A DNA stretch of 64,000 nt from Perognathus longimembris pacificus (Eukaryota > Chordata > Mammalia > Rodentia > Heteromyidae): positions 60,181,398-60,245,397 of the forward strand of contig NC_063168.1 of assembly GCF_023159225.1 (NCBI RefSeq), in the 5' to 3' direction. The position numbers and the translations under genes are program-made. Positions within the stretch are counted from its first letter, which is position 1. Every line of letters begins with the position of its first letter. The notes below the pieces were generated by a model. That model was not told the origin of the DNA. It saw only the letters and a program-made list of their open reading frames with translations, and did no database searches. This document shows, in pieces, positions 32,907-45,115 of the stretch.

Positions 32907-34108
32907 ACTGACAATGTTGAAGATAGGCTTATTTAAAACTTTATTCCATTCAAATTCCTGCAGAGACTGTGGGTCAGTTTTTAAAAGCATTTTTCAGAAA
33001 CAGTAATAGGTTATTTCAAGCCATGGTAAGAAAGTAAACCTGAAACATTTAACTTTAATTATTATTGTACATATCTTTGATTAAGAGAGGGAAAAAGACT
33101 TTTCTTTTTAAAGATATTTTAATTTTAAGTATAGCCAATGTCATGGTATTCTTTCTTGTTTAACAATTCTGAAAAAGAATTTGACAATTTGTATTAAAAT
33201 TTTTTAGAAAGCACATGCTTTTTATTACAGGCTTTCGGTATATTATGATTCTGCTCTCAGTTGGGTGACAAGTATTAACTGATAAGCATTTGTTTACCTA
33301 TCCTTCTGTCCTCTCTAACCTCTTCGAAGAAATAATCTAAATACTAGTAATAAAAGATTACATAAGTAGACCTATAGCATAATGGATTTCTGTCACCCAT
33401 TAAAAAATAACTAATGGCATAGGACCATATTTCATAAAAATGAGACTTTATTACATAGTTGTATGCTACTCAATGTTTTTATTTCAGGAATATGAGTAAG
33501 CAGGAGTAGAAGGAGAGGGTATGGTTTCCCCCCTCCATTTTAAATTATTTTGTATTGTTTTCTCATCAAAGGATAAGAGCACAGTCTTAGAGTTGAGGAA
33601 TCTCCTCTGAAGAGTTACAGTGTGGTATATGAAAATATGGTTCAGGTTCATGGACTTCTGCAGCATTGTCTTTAGCTTTAACACACCCACCTGAATTTGT
33701 CTGCTTTCCTGCGCTGCTCTGTGGATCCTTCACACAGGAATAACAAACACTGGGCTAGAAGTCCATGGCTATGGGTCTGTTTTCCTGCTTATCTTGAAGC
33801 TACCTATTGTATCCATTTATACTTCCCTGAAGAGAAAATCTTGTCTCAGAAATGTTTGACTAGTCTCAGAGGGAACAAGGGAGAAGGAAAGAGAGGAGGG
33901 GGGGCGTGGAGGGAGGGAGGGAGGGAGGGAGAAAGAGGAATGTAAAATGGATAGACAAGTGTTTATGCACTCTCTTGTTGATAAAACAAGAAATCAAGTT
34001 GAAAGTTTATCATCAGCATTCGGAATGTGCTTTCTGGGACTTGACAAGTTGAAACAATATAAAAGTTTTAAATTTATTTTCATTTAAAAATCTTTAAAAA
34101 AAAAACCT
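32907..34108. other. Inverted-repeat spacer, first part; unassigned
   Basis: No gene is recognised. It contains a G/A-rich patch with GGGA repeats at about 33883-33935. The spacer between the arms is 2877 bp in total (32907-35783). Confidence 0.55.
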
Positions 34109-34450
34109 CATGTATTAGTTATCTCAGACTACCACAACAAAATATTAGGTGGGCTAAACAACCTAAAATTAATTCCTCTAGTTTTGATGGCTCAGAGTTC
34201 AAAATGAAAATGCCAGCCTGATTGGTTTCTGGTGAGGCCGCCCTTTCTATCTCACAGATTGCCACCTTTCCACTTTGTCTTCACCTGTGGAAAGAGTTAA
34301 TTCTCTTGTGACTCTTCCTGAAAGGACACTAATCCCATGAGATCAAGGCCTCACCCTGAGGACCTCACCTAACCCGGTTACCTCCTCTTCTCCTAATGCC
34401 ATCACATTGATGAGTAAGGCTTTGTTTGAATTTGGAAGTGACACAAATAC
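34109..34450 (-). repeat. MLT1-type LTR (MaLR), antisense
   Basis: Antisense MLT1 order: 'gtattagttatctcagacta', 'ccacaacaaaatattaggtg', 'gatcaaggcctcaccctgag', 'gacctcacctaacccggtta' and 'cctaatgccatcacattgat'. It lies inside the inverted-repeat spacer. Confidence 0.8.
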
Positions 34451-35783
34451 TTTATAATATTTCCCTGGGGTTAGCCCCTGTACAAATTATACTTTACTTA
34501 TGATAAACCCAAAATGAGCAAAAACAGATTAATTCTACAAAAATAACTGGCCTTGTTTACCCCCAACCTCAGAGTGCATAACATTTTCTGTGTAGTCCAA
34601 GCCTTCAGGCTTTGAAATTTTTCAGCTTAGATCAGGTGGGCTGCCAGGTCCTTAGGAACAACCTTAGGAAGGAAGGATGGAGTGAAAGACAGAAGGAGGG
34701 ACGTTTTTAAATTAAGTACTTGGGAAGCATACTCTGGGGCTTAGAGTAGTATCAGGTTTCTATGTAGTCATTAAAAGCAGCTACAATGACCCAGCACAGA
34801 TCCAGTAATGTGATTCCTAGGCGATTTGAGTGTAGCCAGTAACAGACTTTTGTATCACACTGACTGTGGTTGTAATGTGCCTAGACAGGCTTCATGTAGA
34901 GACTACAACATCCCTGGTCTTGCTAGGCCTAAATGTTGGATTGATGCTATATTGATTTATCAATACATAATTTGACTCTTTACAGCCAAGAAATCAATGA
35001 CTGCTCTGTATTACCAATGAAAATTTCTGACAACTTAAAGCATTCTGTGGTACAGGTTGTTACCTGACCTTCAAGTTGGTAACCCTTGGATATAATCCAA
35101 AAGAACAAAAAAAAAAGAGAAAAAGAAAGAAAGAAAATGAAGACAAGGTTGAAAAATAAGATTTATAAAGTTTAAGAATATTAGAAGCATGAAGAAAAAG
35201 AAAAAGATGAATCATGAATTCCTTACTTATATGGGTATTCAAGTGAAAAGCAGTCATTAAGAAATAAGATTCTCTGCTTTAGAATGGCCCCTTCCAGCCA
35301 CTTTGCCTGGGAACCACATTTCTCTAAAATATTTTAATTTTCCTATTAGTCTTCATAATAAAAGACTAATTATGGTAGTCTTTGATTACTGGCAGGACTC
35401 CTTGATTATTGGTTTATTCATCCAGTAAACCTAAAAGGATATAGAAGTGGATAGAACAGACAAAATTTCCAGTCCTCATGGAAATTCTAATTAGCTCATG
35501 GAGACAAACATAAAATATGCAAGCAATATGAAGAGCAGTAAGATAGGTAAGGGAGAAGAGTAGAGTGTCTGAAGGACTTTGGTTTTACTCTGGGCCCTGT
35601 AGGAGTCTTGTTGGAGTATTCTAAGCAGAGCAGTACTGTGATCTGACTGTCATTTAACAAGAACATTTTGACTACTGTTAGAAGAGATGAGAAGGGGAAG
35701 GGTGGAAGCCAGGTGACCATTTACAAGAATTCTGCTGAGAGGCCCTAGTAGCTTGGTGAGAATGGCAGTGGGACTAGAAGAGA
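34451..35783. other. Inverted-repeat spacer, second part; unassigned
   Basis: No gene or repeat family is recognised, apart from an A/G-rich simple patch at about 35108-35140. Confidence 0.5.
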
Positions 35784-36639
35784 AAAGTAAAAGAAATCTC
35801 CCATTATTGAGGCTGGTCTCTGTCTAGCATCTAGATGCATGCTCAGAGGCCTCCTACCATAGAAGGGAGAGGTTCTGGTACCAACTAGTGAGTGCCAAGG
35901 GAGAAGATAGACCCCTTATCTACAGCGTAGTTGCCTCTCTGAAAGTTCCGTTGATCTAGCTGGTTTTGAGGATCAGAGATTCATTTGCTAGATCTATGCT
36001 CAGATGAAATATGAGTGAAAATAATGTGACCACACTGCTAACTTCTTTACATTTTCAGGTATGACTTGAAACTTTCAAGCAGGTCTTTTTCAGGGATTAG
36101 AAATTTGTTCAGAACTAAGCTTCTAGCTCTCTAGGAATTTAATGCATTGGAGAAAAAGTCAATAGGGACCTTTCATTTTTATATGCTGCTCACTTTTCTG
36201 AACCTCAAAATGGAGAATATGGAACAAATGAGAAGAAAAATTTCACTAAGACTGGGTAAACTCCCTACAATAGCACACCAAGCCACATGCAGAGTCCTAG
36301 AGTTAACAGGCCGTAGTTAATTAAGATGACCAATGTACTCTAATTATTCTTCATGGGTTTATGAAAGATGGGCATTCAAGAAAAACAGATTCTGGCTAAA
36401 ATATTTAATTTGATTGGAAGGCTGTAACTAACCAAAGAACAGAAAGCTCAACCCTGACCTACAGGTTGACACTAAATCTGTGTACCCTATTCAGGCTAAT
36501 TCAGCCTCTCTAATACAATCATTTAGTTCTATGTGTTTGGTACATTATCATTAAAAGTATCCTTTAGCCCTCTACCACAGGAACCCCTTTTTGGTCAAAA
36601 TTTTTTGCATGTGGCCTCTTGACTTCTGCAACAAAAATT
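35784..36639 (-). repeat. Right arm of a perfect 856-bp inverted repeat
   Basis: Exact reverse complement of 32051-32906, from 'aaagtaaaagaaatctccca' to 'gacttctgcaacaaaaatt'. The equal arm lengths show that there is no net indel. Beyond 36639 the sequence differs from the left arm's flank. Confidence 0.97.
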
Positions 36640-36694
36640 TCTTAGGGAAATCCAAGGAAGTCTTCTTAGGTATTTAGACTTATACTTATTTGGA

Positions 36695-36835
36695 TAGATA
36701 GAAGAATCTGCCTCTGATATTTATTAGCTATATGGTCTTAGAAATATTATTGGTATCTCTAAGCCTCAGTTTCATCATAAGTAATGGTACCCACCTCATA
36801 GAGTGAAAATGAAGATTAATGGGAGTAAAAATAAA
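36695..36835 (+). repeat. MIR SINE fragment
   Basis: Sense MIR order: 'tctgcctctgatatttatta', 'gctatatggtcttag', 'tctctaagcctcagtttcat' and 'aatggtacccacctcataga'. Confidence 0.8.
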
Positions 36836-36849
36836 ACAACTTTGCATCT

Positions 36850-37980
36850 GTACATTTTTGTCCCCCCAAAAACAAATCCTCAAAGAAACAACTGTCCCAT
36901 TAATAAGTGGGCTTAAAGAGACTTCTCTGAAGAGGAAATAAGAATTGCCAATAGACACATGAAGAAATGCTCAACATCTCTGGCCATAAAAAAATGCATG
37001 TCAAAACATTGAGATTCTACCTCAACCCAACAAGAATGGCCATTATCAAGAAAATTAGTAACAACAGATGCTGATGAGGATGTGGCCAAAAGGGAACGTT
37101 ACTACACTGTTGGTGGAAATCTAAACTTGTTCAACCACTCTGGAAAGCAGTATGGAGGTTTCCTCAAAAGGCTAAACATAGAGCTCCCCTATGACCCAGC
37201 AACCCCACTTTTAGTCAAAGGATCACAAACAAGGCCATACTAAAGCGACCAGCACAAACATGTTCATTGCAGTATAATATACCATAGCTAAAATATAAAA
37301 CCAACCCAGATGCCCTTCAGTAGAATGGATCAAGAAAATGTGGTATATATACACAATGGAATTCCATGCTTCCATCAGAAAGAATGTCATTTTCCCATTT
37401 GTAAGGAAATGGAAAGACATGGAAAAAAAATCATACTAAATTAAGTGAGCCAGACCCAAAGAAACATAGATTCCATGGTTTCCCTCACTGGTAATAATTA
37501 GTGTATGTCTAGGATAGTCCTAGCAGAGGATCATAATAGCTCAATAGCTATGTACATATGTTCATATTGATACTAAACAAAATGAACCCTAAGATATGGA
37601 AACAAGAGGTTTTTCATTGCTGTTGTTATTTTTAATGTACTATGTGCAATTACTTTTTTCTTTCCTATGGTTTATGCCTTGTTGTCACTGTATTTGATTT
37701 CAGTACCCTGGGTACTGTATATACGTTTATCTGAATTAGGGAAGGGAAGGGGAACGTCAAAATGGTGTGATAAAGGGCAAACCAATGCAACAGTGATACT
37801 CACAAGATAATATGTTGGAAATTATCTGTACAACTAGAAGGGGAGGCATTGGGAGGGAGGGAGAATGGGAGAAAAATGAGGGTGGGGGTAACAAGTATGA
37901 CAAGAAATGTACTACCTTAAGTATGTAACTGTAACCCCTCTGTACATCACCTTGACAATAAAATAAAGTTAAAAATATTA
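36850..37980 (+). repeat. L1 3' end (end of ORF2 plus 3' UTR), 5' truncated
   Basis: Sense L1 order: 'cacatgaagaaatgctcaac', 'gatgctgatgaggatgtggc', 'ctctggaaagcagtatggag', 'ctatgacccagcaaccccac', 'acagatgcc' like block, 'tatatatacacaatggaatt', then the 3' UTR ending 'gtaacccctctgtacatcac' and 'gacaataaaataaag'. Reading frames are broken. The same 3' UTR tail recurs at 46090, 47830 and 62487. Confidence 0.9.
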
Positions 37981-39099
37981 TCTCAATTTTATAGGTAATA
38001 TAAGCTTATTACTTAGGAATATATGGAGGAACTAAATCTTGGCATCAGTGTTGTCTTCCAAAGGGGCTTACTAAATTATTTTAACAAGTATTTTAAAATA
38101 GCCTACCATGAAATACATGGATACTAAGAAATATTTATTTTTAAAATCCTTGAGTCTTTTTTTTATGTTGAAGTGCAAGTAGTGTCTATCTAACTAGTGA
38201 CCAGTGCAAGTACTTGGTCTGACCTATTCATTGGAATTCACATGATCAAAATTTGCATAAATGAAAGTATTTGCTATAAAGAATGGGTCACTGCTAAAGA
38301 GTTTTATCTCTCCAACATCTAACCAAGATCTTTTTTTCTCTTTTTACACTATATTATAATTTTATACTAGCAACTCATGGCTTCATGACCTATATGCTAG
38401 CACAACTCTATATCCAGTCTCAGTTTCCTTTCCAAGTTTCTAATCCTAAATTTCCTTCTGTCTCTTAGAGATCCCCATCTGGAGGCAAGAAACAGATGTT
38501 GCAGTCAAAGGGGAGACTAAACAGAGTTTAATGAATGTAGTCATTATGAAGTTGTAAATAGGGTAAAAAGAAGCAAAAAGGAGGTAAAGAAGCGCTAGCT
38601 ACAATAGATATTATTTATCCCTGGGCTTCAACTAGCAAGAAGTGCAGATGCAGGAGAGGGTTCTCAGTTGAGCTGTCTTTCAGAAGAGGAATGCAGCCAT
38701 GGCCACATTAGTGCAAAGCAGGAAGAGAGCACGGGAAACAACTCTTCACACCACCCTTCCACCTTCTAACTTCTTGCTGCTGAGCTTAACAACAAAAGCC
38801 AAAAGACACATAAGATCATTTGAATATAGACAAAAGATATCAGTCATTCAGATAAGAAACCAAAGTGGAGTTTTCCAAATCCAAATTCACTATTTTGGCT
38901 TCTATTAGTTCCCCTGCCCACTGCTTCCCAAATTTTACATTTGATTAAAGAAAAACTTACTGCTAATGCAAGTCTTTGGCCAGTATCATCACCCAGGCCT
39001 CTGTATTAGTCCAATTACAGCTCCTCCTATCTCAAGTTACTCTTCTCTCTAAGCCAGCATCCTCCGCATATTCCAATCACCTCTATAAAACATAAGTCT
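37981..39099. other. Unassigned sequence
   Basis: No gene recognised. 38470-38900 has 'agagtttaatgaatgtag' and a layout reminiscent of an antisense LTR, but I cannot define ends. Confidence 0.4.
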
Positions 39100-39440
39100 G
39101 AGTGTATCAGCTTGCCAAAGCTGCTACAACATAGTACACATAGACTGGGTGACTGAAACAATCAAAATTTATTTCCTCACAATTCTGGAGGGTAGAAGTC
39201 TGAGAACAAGGTGTTGGTAGAACTGGTTCCTCCAGAGGCCTCCTTGGCTCATAGATGGTTGTCTTCACTGCGCATATTTGTCTCCTAATTGCCTCTTCTT
39301 GTAATGAGATCAGTCTTACCAGATTAAGTGCTAGTCCAATGACCTCTTTCTAACCTAATGGCTTCTAAGTGGTCCTACCTAGCTCCAAATACATCACATT
39401 CTGAGGTGCTGGGGAGTGGGGACTATAACATATGGATTTT
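39100..39440 (-). repeat. MLT1-type LTR (MaLR), antisense
   Basis: 'gtatcagcttgccaaagctg', 'ctacaacatagtacacatag', 'actgggtgactgaaacaatc', 'atttcctcacaattctggag' and 'ccaaatacatcacattctga' in antisense MLT1 order. Confidence 0.85.
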
Positions 39441-39835
39441 CAGAGAACACAGCCTTTAATACTGAGCATCCACTTTTTTTCTGCTTTAGAGCTTACGCTG
39501 TCCTCTGTTAGTTTCTCTATAGTTCAAATTTTAGACCTCACATGCAAAATGACCTTGTCAAGCTGGCTGTCTAACTTCCTTTTCCAGCTTTATCTCCTCC
39601 ACCTCTATTCTTTTTACCCTAGGTACAAACCAATAAACCAATTACCATTTTCCAAACAAACTCTTCCATGTATACTGTTCTGCTTAGAATACTCATATGT
39701 CAAATACTCTGTGCAGTTTTTTTTGGTGCCTGAGGCAGAGCCAATTACCCTTCCCATTTATCAAAGAGCCTTGAATACCCTACTATTATGACATGTATCA
39801 CCTTGAATTACAATTAATTCTTTATATGTCTTTCT
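39441..39835. other. Unassigned sequence
   Basis: The 119-codon frame at 39432-39791 (plus) has no recognisable domain and starts inside the MLT1 end, so it is most likely chance. Confidence 0.5.
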
Positions 39836-39955
39836 CTCCCACTACAATGGGAATTCCTTGAAGTCAAAGACTGCATCTGCTTTATTCATTGCTGACTCTT
39901 CTGCACCCACTATATTGTGGGAGCTAAAATAGTATTTCTTGAATGAAGAAAATTA
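39836..39955 (+). repeat. L2 3'-end fragment
   Basis: 'atgggaattccttgaagtca', 'aagactgcatctgctttatt', 'tgcacccactatattgtggg' and 'tttcttgaatgaag' follow the L2 3' motif 'ctccttgagggcagggactgtgtc..cagcacctagcac..ttgaatga'. Confidence 0.65.
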
Positions 39956-42389
39956 AAAAATAAGTGAAAACACAAGTAAATCAATGCACGAAGAAATGCT
40001 TCGACTTCTCTTAATACCTAGTACAGTGGTATAGTACCCACCAAACCTACGTATGTGACTAATAACTGAGTGCTGAATAAAATACTAAGCCACGGGGGAG
40101 CACTGAAACCATGAAGGAATCTGGAGTTATTTACTTGAAGGGAAGTCATGGAAACTGATTATCTTTGGGGTATTAAGGAAATGGGTTTTAAAAAAGCCTA
40201 TAAACTTCAGGGAAGATGCACCAAGATACATGTGACAAAGCAAGCTGAGCTCTACTCAGATCCAAGAACAAAGGGTTCCTGGTTTAAGCTATGGAAGGGT
40301 CTGTTCCAGAAAGCAGCTGGGTAGAATTTCCTCACACGAATAGTTCTTAATGTATGGGAAAAAAGAAAGAGCAAAACAAAACAAGCAAAGGCAGCAAATG
40401 GGAATAATTAGTATAAACAGTTTAGGTTTCTTTTTAATGCATTGGACAAACACCAAGAAGAGAAAAAAATCTTGTGGGATAAACATCTGTTCATCAGAAC
40501 ATGATAGAGCCCTTGACAGGCTCTGTGGCCTGTGTGTCCTTATGTGCCCGAGGTTGCTATTTGTGCTTCCACAGCTCAAACAGCCCAGAGAGCAGGCTAT
40601 TAGAGTCCAAGATACACTCTACTAACTCTAGTTGGGACGGTAGTGGCAACTTTCACTCAGTTGCATTGGATACAATACCCTCACATAGAAGGGAAGAGAA
40701 AATACCATGAGTATATGCAGAAGTGTCCTGCTATATCTGAATAGGTATCTTCCACTATCATATTTTCCTGCTTGCATGGATGTGTCCAGATACCACACAC
40801 TTACAGGGACTGGTTGTCACTGTCTGTCTGTAGGACCCTTAGTACAGCAAGTTGTGTGAGTCTGTTTTTTATTCCTTTTATGCTAACTCAATGAGTTTAG
40901 GACTTTTTGCTAAGACAAGATCTCTCTGGGAAATTTTGCTCCAATATCCACTACCACCTGTTGTTTTCTACCTCACCAAGTAGAGGTACATAGTTATGGC
41001 CTAGAGGTGAAGGTAGATGGAAATGATCTAGCACTTTCCAATGAGCAGTGTCCTTAGGAAATCATCCCCAAGGGATAGGTGGCCTCAATTCCCACAGCCA
41101 TGACACTAGATTTTATCTGAGCCTTGGGTCACGTGGGTTCATTTCCGGAGCCTCTGACCCAGTCCCACTGGTCAGCCCAGTCTGTCCAACACCTATGTTA
41201 TTCTAAAGCATATACTTTAATATAGACAGACTTGATCTTTCTTTCTTTTGGCTCTGTCAGAGCATTCCTTATTCCACCATCTAATTTTTCTCTTCTAAAG
41301 TCCAATGCTCACATCTTTTCATTAGTTCATGGCATTAATGTCTAATTTTGGGGTTTCAGTACATATGAGGCAGAGATAACTGCCTCATGCTTCTTTCTCA
41401 GACCTTTGCTCCCAGCTTCATGTAATCCACACAAGGAGTTTCAGTATACTGACACGTATACTGCCCTAGTTATCAAAATCAAATGAGATGTTTCAGATAG
41501 ATATTTTCCGTGACCTGCTTCAACTCCAGGAAAAAAAAAATCTTCTTTTCTTCTCACATAGGCATGTAGCTTTCTGTGTTTCAAAACTTTCCTGGCATGG
41601 CCAGCTACTGACGTATCCCATATAACAGAAGAGGCCACACTGAACAGAATTATTTTAAGAGTGGCCAGTTGGGGCTGTTTGGAAAGCTATTTATAAACCA
41701 CTCCTTATCCACCTGCCAAGTTGGCTGGAGAAAGCACTATGTACAGAGCTTCACACCCAGAGGAAGGTCGTGGAGAAAGAAGAGGAGCTACAGGCTGGGA
41801 AAGCATCTGTGGAGAACAAGGATCCACCAAGCTAGCCAAAAAGGATAATTCTAATGTCATGTGTTTTGGTATCCCACTCTATCTGTCCATATACTACATG
41901 CAAAGTCCTATAAAGGAAGATATTTAATATCCATTTTCATTTTCTATAGAATAATGATTAGAAATCAATTTATTCTTACACTTGATTGAATGGTTATTCC
42001 ACAGTTTAATTTTAATCTGACATCTAGCAGCTACACAAGTCTTTGTCACTAGAGGCCAATGACACAAATCTTGATGATATTTTAGAGGAACATGTATAGC
42101 TTTTCTTCACTTGTGGCTATAATTGCTGCTGGAGAAGCCCCAACATGTAAAGGTTGATGCTTCTGAATGTGCTGAAAGATGTTGGAACTAAACCATGCAA
42201 TGACAGCTATCAAAATGTCACCAATGCGGTGTCATATTCATTCAAGATGCTTAAAACTTCAAATGTTCAACTAGCACTGTTCTAGCTGTATGAGCAAAAG
42301 AATTACCTGGCTGTTGGTGGCAAAATGAAATGAAGCAATGTGCCAAACAGCACTTAGTGAGGAGCCTGATACAGAGTCGACCAAGCTAT
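39956..42389. other. Unassigned sequence, 2.4 kb
   Basis: No gene or repeat family is recognised. Frames of 96 and 91 codons near 40289-40625 overlap on opposite strands and show no domain. Confidence 0.5.
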
Positions 42390-42590
42390 GAAGAGCTATC
42401 ATTCAGGGAGTACTTAGTCTATAGAGTAAATGCCCAACACTCTTTTTAGTTATGCACATTTTCACTGGTCTTAAGGTCTAGTTTACAGATGATGAAACAG
42501 ATTGAAAGAGGTTTAGGAACATGCCTGATATCACCCAGTGTTAGAGATAGCTTTCAAACTAGGGCTATGAGACTTGGGTAGAATTGTCTC
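42390..42590 (-). repeat. MIR SINE fragment
   Basis: Antisense core is clear: 'agtttacagatgatgaaaca', 'gattgaaagaggtttaggaa', 'catgcctgatatcacccagt' and 'tttcaaactagggc'. The 5' side is weaker. Confidence 0.8.
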
Positions 42591-43250
42591 AAACTTTAAT
42601 GATTCATGCAAGATCTAGTTTCTTATGGGTGATCTTTTTCAGAAAAATAAAGTTATACCAAGTGTCCTTATCATTATTGCCCAGGTATGTGGCATGTGCT
42701 TCACAGTCCAAAGATGGAACATTTTTCCTCTAGTCCTAAACACTGGAGGGAACGTGAAAAAAAGCCTAAGTATGACATTTCAAGTTTTTAAATAATTTCC
42801 GTTTTAGCAATTATAACTCTTAGCTGTGTGGGTATCAATTCAAAAGGTTTTATTTGAAATCACTGGTCTATATTCTAGGAACCAGATCTGTTTAGAGAGA
42901 TGGTTGAAGAAGATAAAAATTAAGTATATACTATTTGAGTTATAGGAAACAGGATAACCTAGTGAAGTACGTTTGAAATGGAAAGCAAACAAAAAGATGT
43001 TCTAATGTTTAGTCCTAGATCTATCAGAGTCCATTTCTGGCTTCAAATCCAATAAAGATCTCTCTCCATTTACTCCAACTGCAAAGTAGAAATAGAGCTT
43101 CGCTCAAAAGGAGTGATTAAATGAACTTCTGTGGTGCCAGCTTGACTTTATAACTGCTGTGCAAGACAGGACACTATGACTGCAGAAGAGCAAACTGGAG
43201 GGGGACAAGTGCCAAAAGTATATACCCAACATCTTTTCTCCCTTTTGGAG
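42591..43250. other. Unassigned sequence
   Basis: Nothing recognised. Confidence 0.5.
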
Positions 43251-43342
43251 TGTGTGTGTGTGTGTGTGTACATGTATATATGTATGTGTATGTATGTGTA
43301 TATATATGTATATATATATACATATATATATATACACACACG
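43251..43342 (+). repeat. (TG)n / (TA)n compound microsatellite
   Basis: (TG)9 is followed by TATG/TA-rich alternating purine-pyrimidine sequence, then ACACAC. Small Tyr/Ile-rich frames on both strands are repeat artefacts. Confidence 0.95.
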
Positions 43343-44989
43343 TGGGAGTTGGGGGTAAGATTATCCACGGAGCTCTGCTAACCCTTGCTTGAAAAATTGG
43401 AAGCAGAGCTTGTGTTCTGTGTCGTTTGCGGGTGGAAGGGAGGGAAGAAGAATCTCCAAGATGTTTTGGTAGGTTGGGGAAAGTGAAGCCAAATTTCCTT
43501 GAAAGTCTTTATCTAATTATTTCCCAGTCCAGTTTCTTGCCCCCACATCTAATTTCAAGCACTAAAGATTTCTGGACTGAAAACTGGCTCTAGCTCTGAA
43601 TGGAATATTGATGTTCTCCAGTACATGGACCCCTAGAGTCACCCAGGAACTCTAGGAGCCACACAATTCAAAACAAGAATGTGCCAGCCATAGTTCCTCG
43701 CTCTAGAAGGAAACTGGTTGGGCATGTGCTCTCTGCTCCACAATGGCATTCCTCAAATGCTTTATAAGCCACTTAAAAAGAAACCAGCCTTCTTGTAATT
43801 CCCTGAAGATGTCTGGCTGGGTTAAACAATTTCTCAGTTATGTGTGTGCCTCTCCTCTACAGGGAATCTGTTGGAAAGCTGGCTTGATACAACTGGGAAA
43901 TGTGGGACCATCACAACTAAGTATTTACAAAGTCACAGAGAACCTCGCATCACACTTGAATCTTGTAGCAGTCTCTAGGAATTTGACTACATGATACTAA
44001 ATTTCAAAACACAAGCAAACAAAAAACACACAGAAAGTAGAACTTTCATGTGCAGGATGCTGACAACTTGTGCACAGACCACAAGTTTTAGTTCTCTTCA
44101 AACTCTTTCATTATGCACTCTCTTTCTAGAACTCCCCCCATCACATCCTTTCTTCATTTGCCCGTACTTACTGTTTCGTTATTATGTCCTACTCTTAGAA
44201 AATAAAATAAACAGAACAAAGTAAAACATGTTCATTTAATTCGGGTTTTTGGATATGTGCATATGTAACTTGCATGTTCAAGATGCTAGTTCTTGTGCCT
44301 TTCCCATAGCCATCAAATGTCTATAAACTACTTCCCATGGATTTGACACTGTATTATACCTAATGGACGGGAATACAAAAAAGTACACCTGAATGTGTCT
44401 ACTGCACAAGAGGAGACTGCGTGGCAGTGTTCACCCAGCAGTACGAATGCATGACCACCTGGAATTAGTGAGTAAACAGAAGAAATACCTCTTAAAAGTC
44501 TCTGACAAGAGACAGCTCAGTGAGTGGCTGAGACTGAGAGGGAGCATCAGCTATTGCTGAAATGCATGGTGCCCAAATTGCTCAAGCTCTGTGCACAGAT
44601 AGTACCCCCAAAAAGACTATATTAAAAATCAACCATTTTCTGAATGTCTTTGAAGATGTAAAACTACTCCAAATTATCTTTTACCTAACTATAGTCAGGT
44701 GATTGTACTGTAGCCAGGATTTACTTACAATTAAAGAACTACACTGGGCCACTTGCAGCACTTGAAAACATCAGAAACACTGTTGTCTCTTCCAGAATAA
44801 CCACCATCTCCTTCACCTACTATAAAAACTTTATTCTTTGCAGTCCTAGTCTTTTGGTGAATCTTTCTTGGACTCCCTAGTAGATGGAGATCCTTGATCT
44901 GTACTGGGCTCTTATGGTTCTGGGTGCACCTCCAGTACAAAATTCATGGTATGGTCCCTGCTACTGACTTTGGCACTTGTTTCTGCTGG
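43343..44989. other. Unassigned sequence
   Basis: No gene or repeat family recognised. Frames of 77 and 83 codons near 43743-44224 show no domain. Confidence 0.5.
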
Positions 44990-45115
44990 GTGACTTTATT
45001 CTTCATGAGGGCAAGACCTCTTTATCATTATTCTATAACTGACTTCTATCCAAACTGTGCCAATCAGTGCCTGACATGGGATACGGATTCAACAAATGCT
45101 GGCTAAATGAATAAC
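44990..45115 (+). repeat. L2/MIR-type 3'-end fragment
   Basis: 'tcttcatgagggcaagacct', 'caatcagtgcctgacatggg' and 'caacaaatgctggctaaatgaat' match the L2 3' end ('gagggcagggac', 'cagtgcctggcacatag', 'caataaatgtttgttgaatgaat'). Confidence 0.7.

Noticed and set aside
38470..38900. Possible antisense LTR with 'agagtttaatgaatg'
   Set aside because: Only a general resemblance; ends and family could not be defined.
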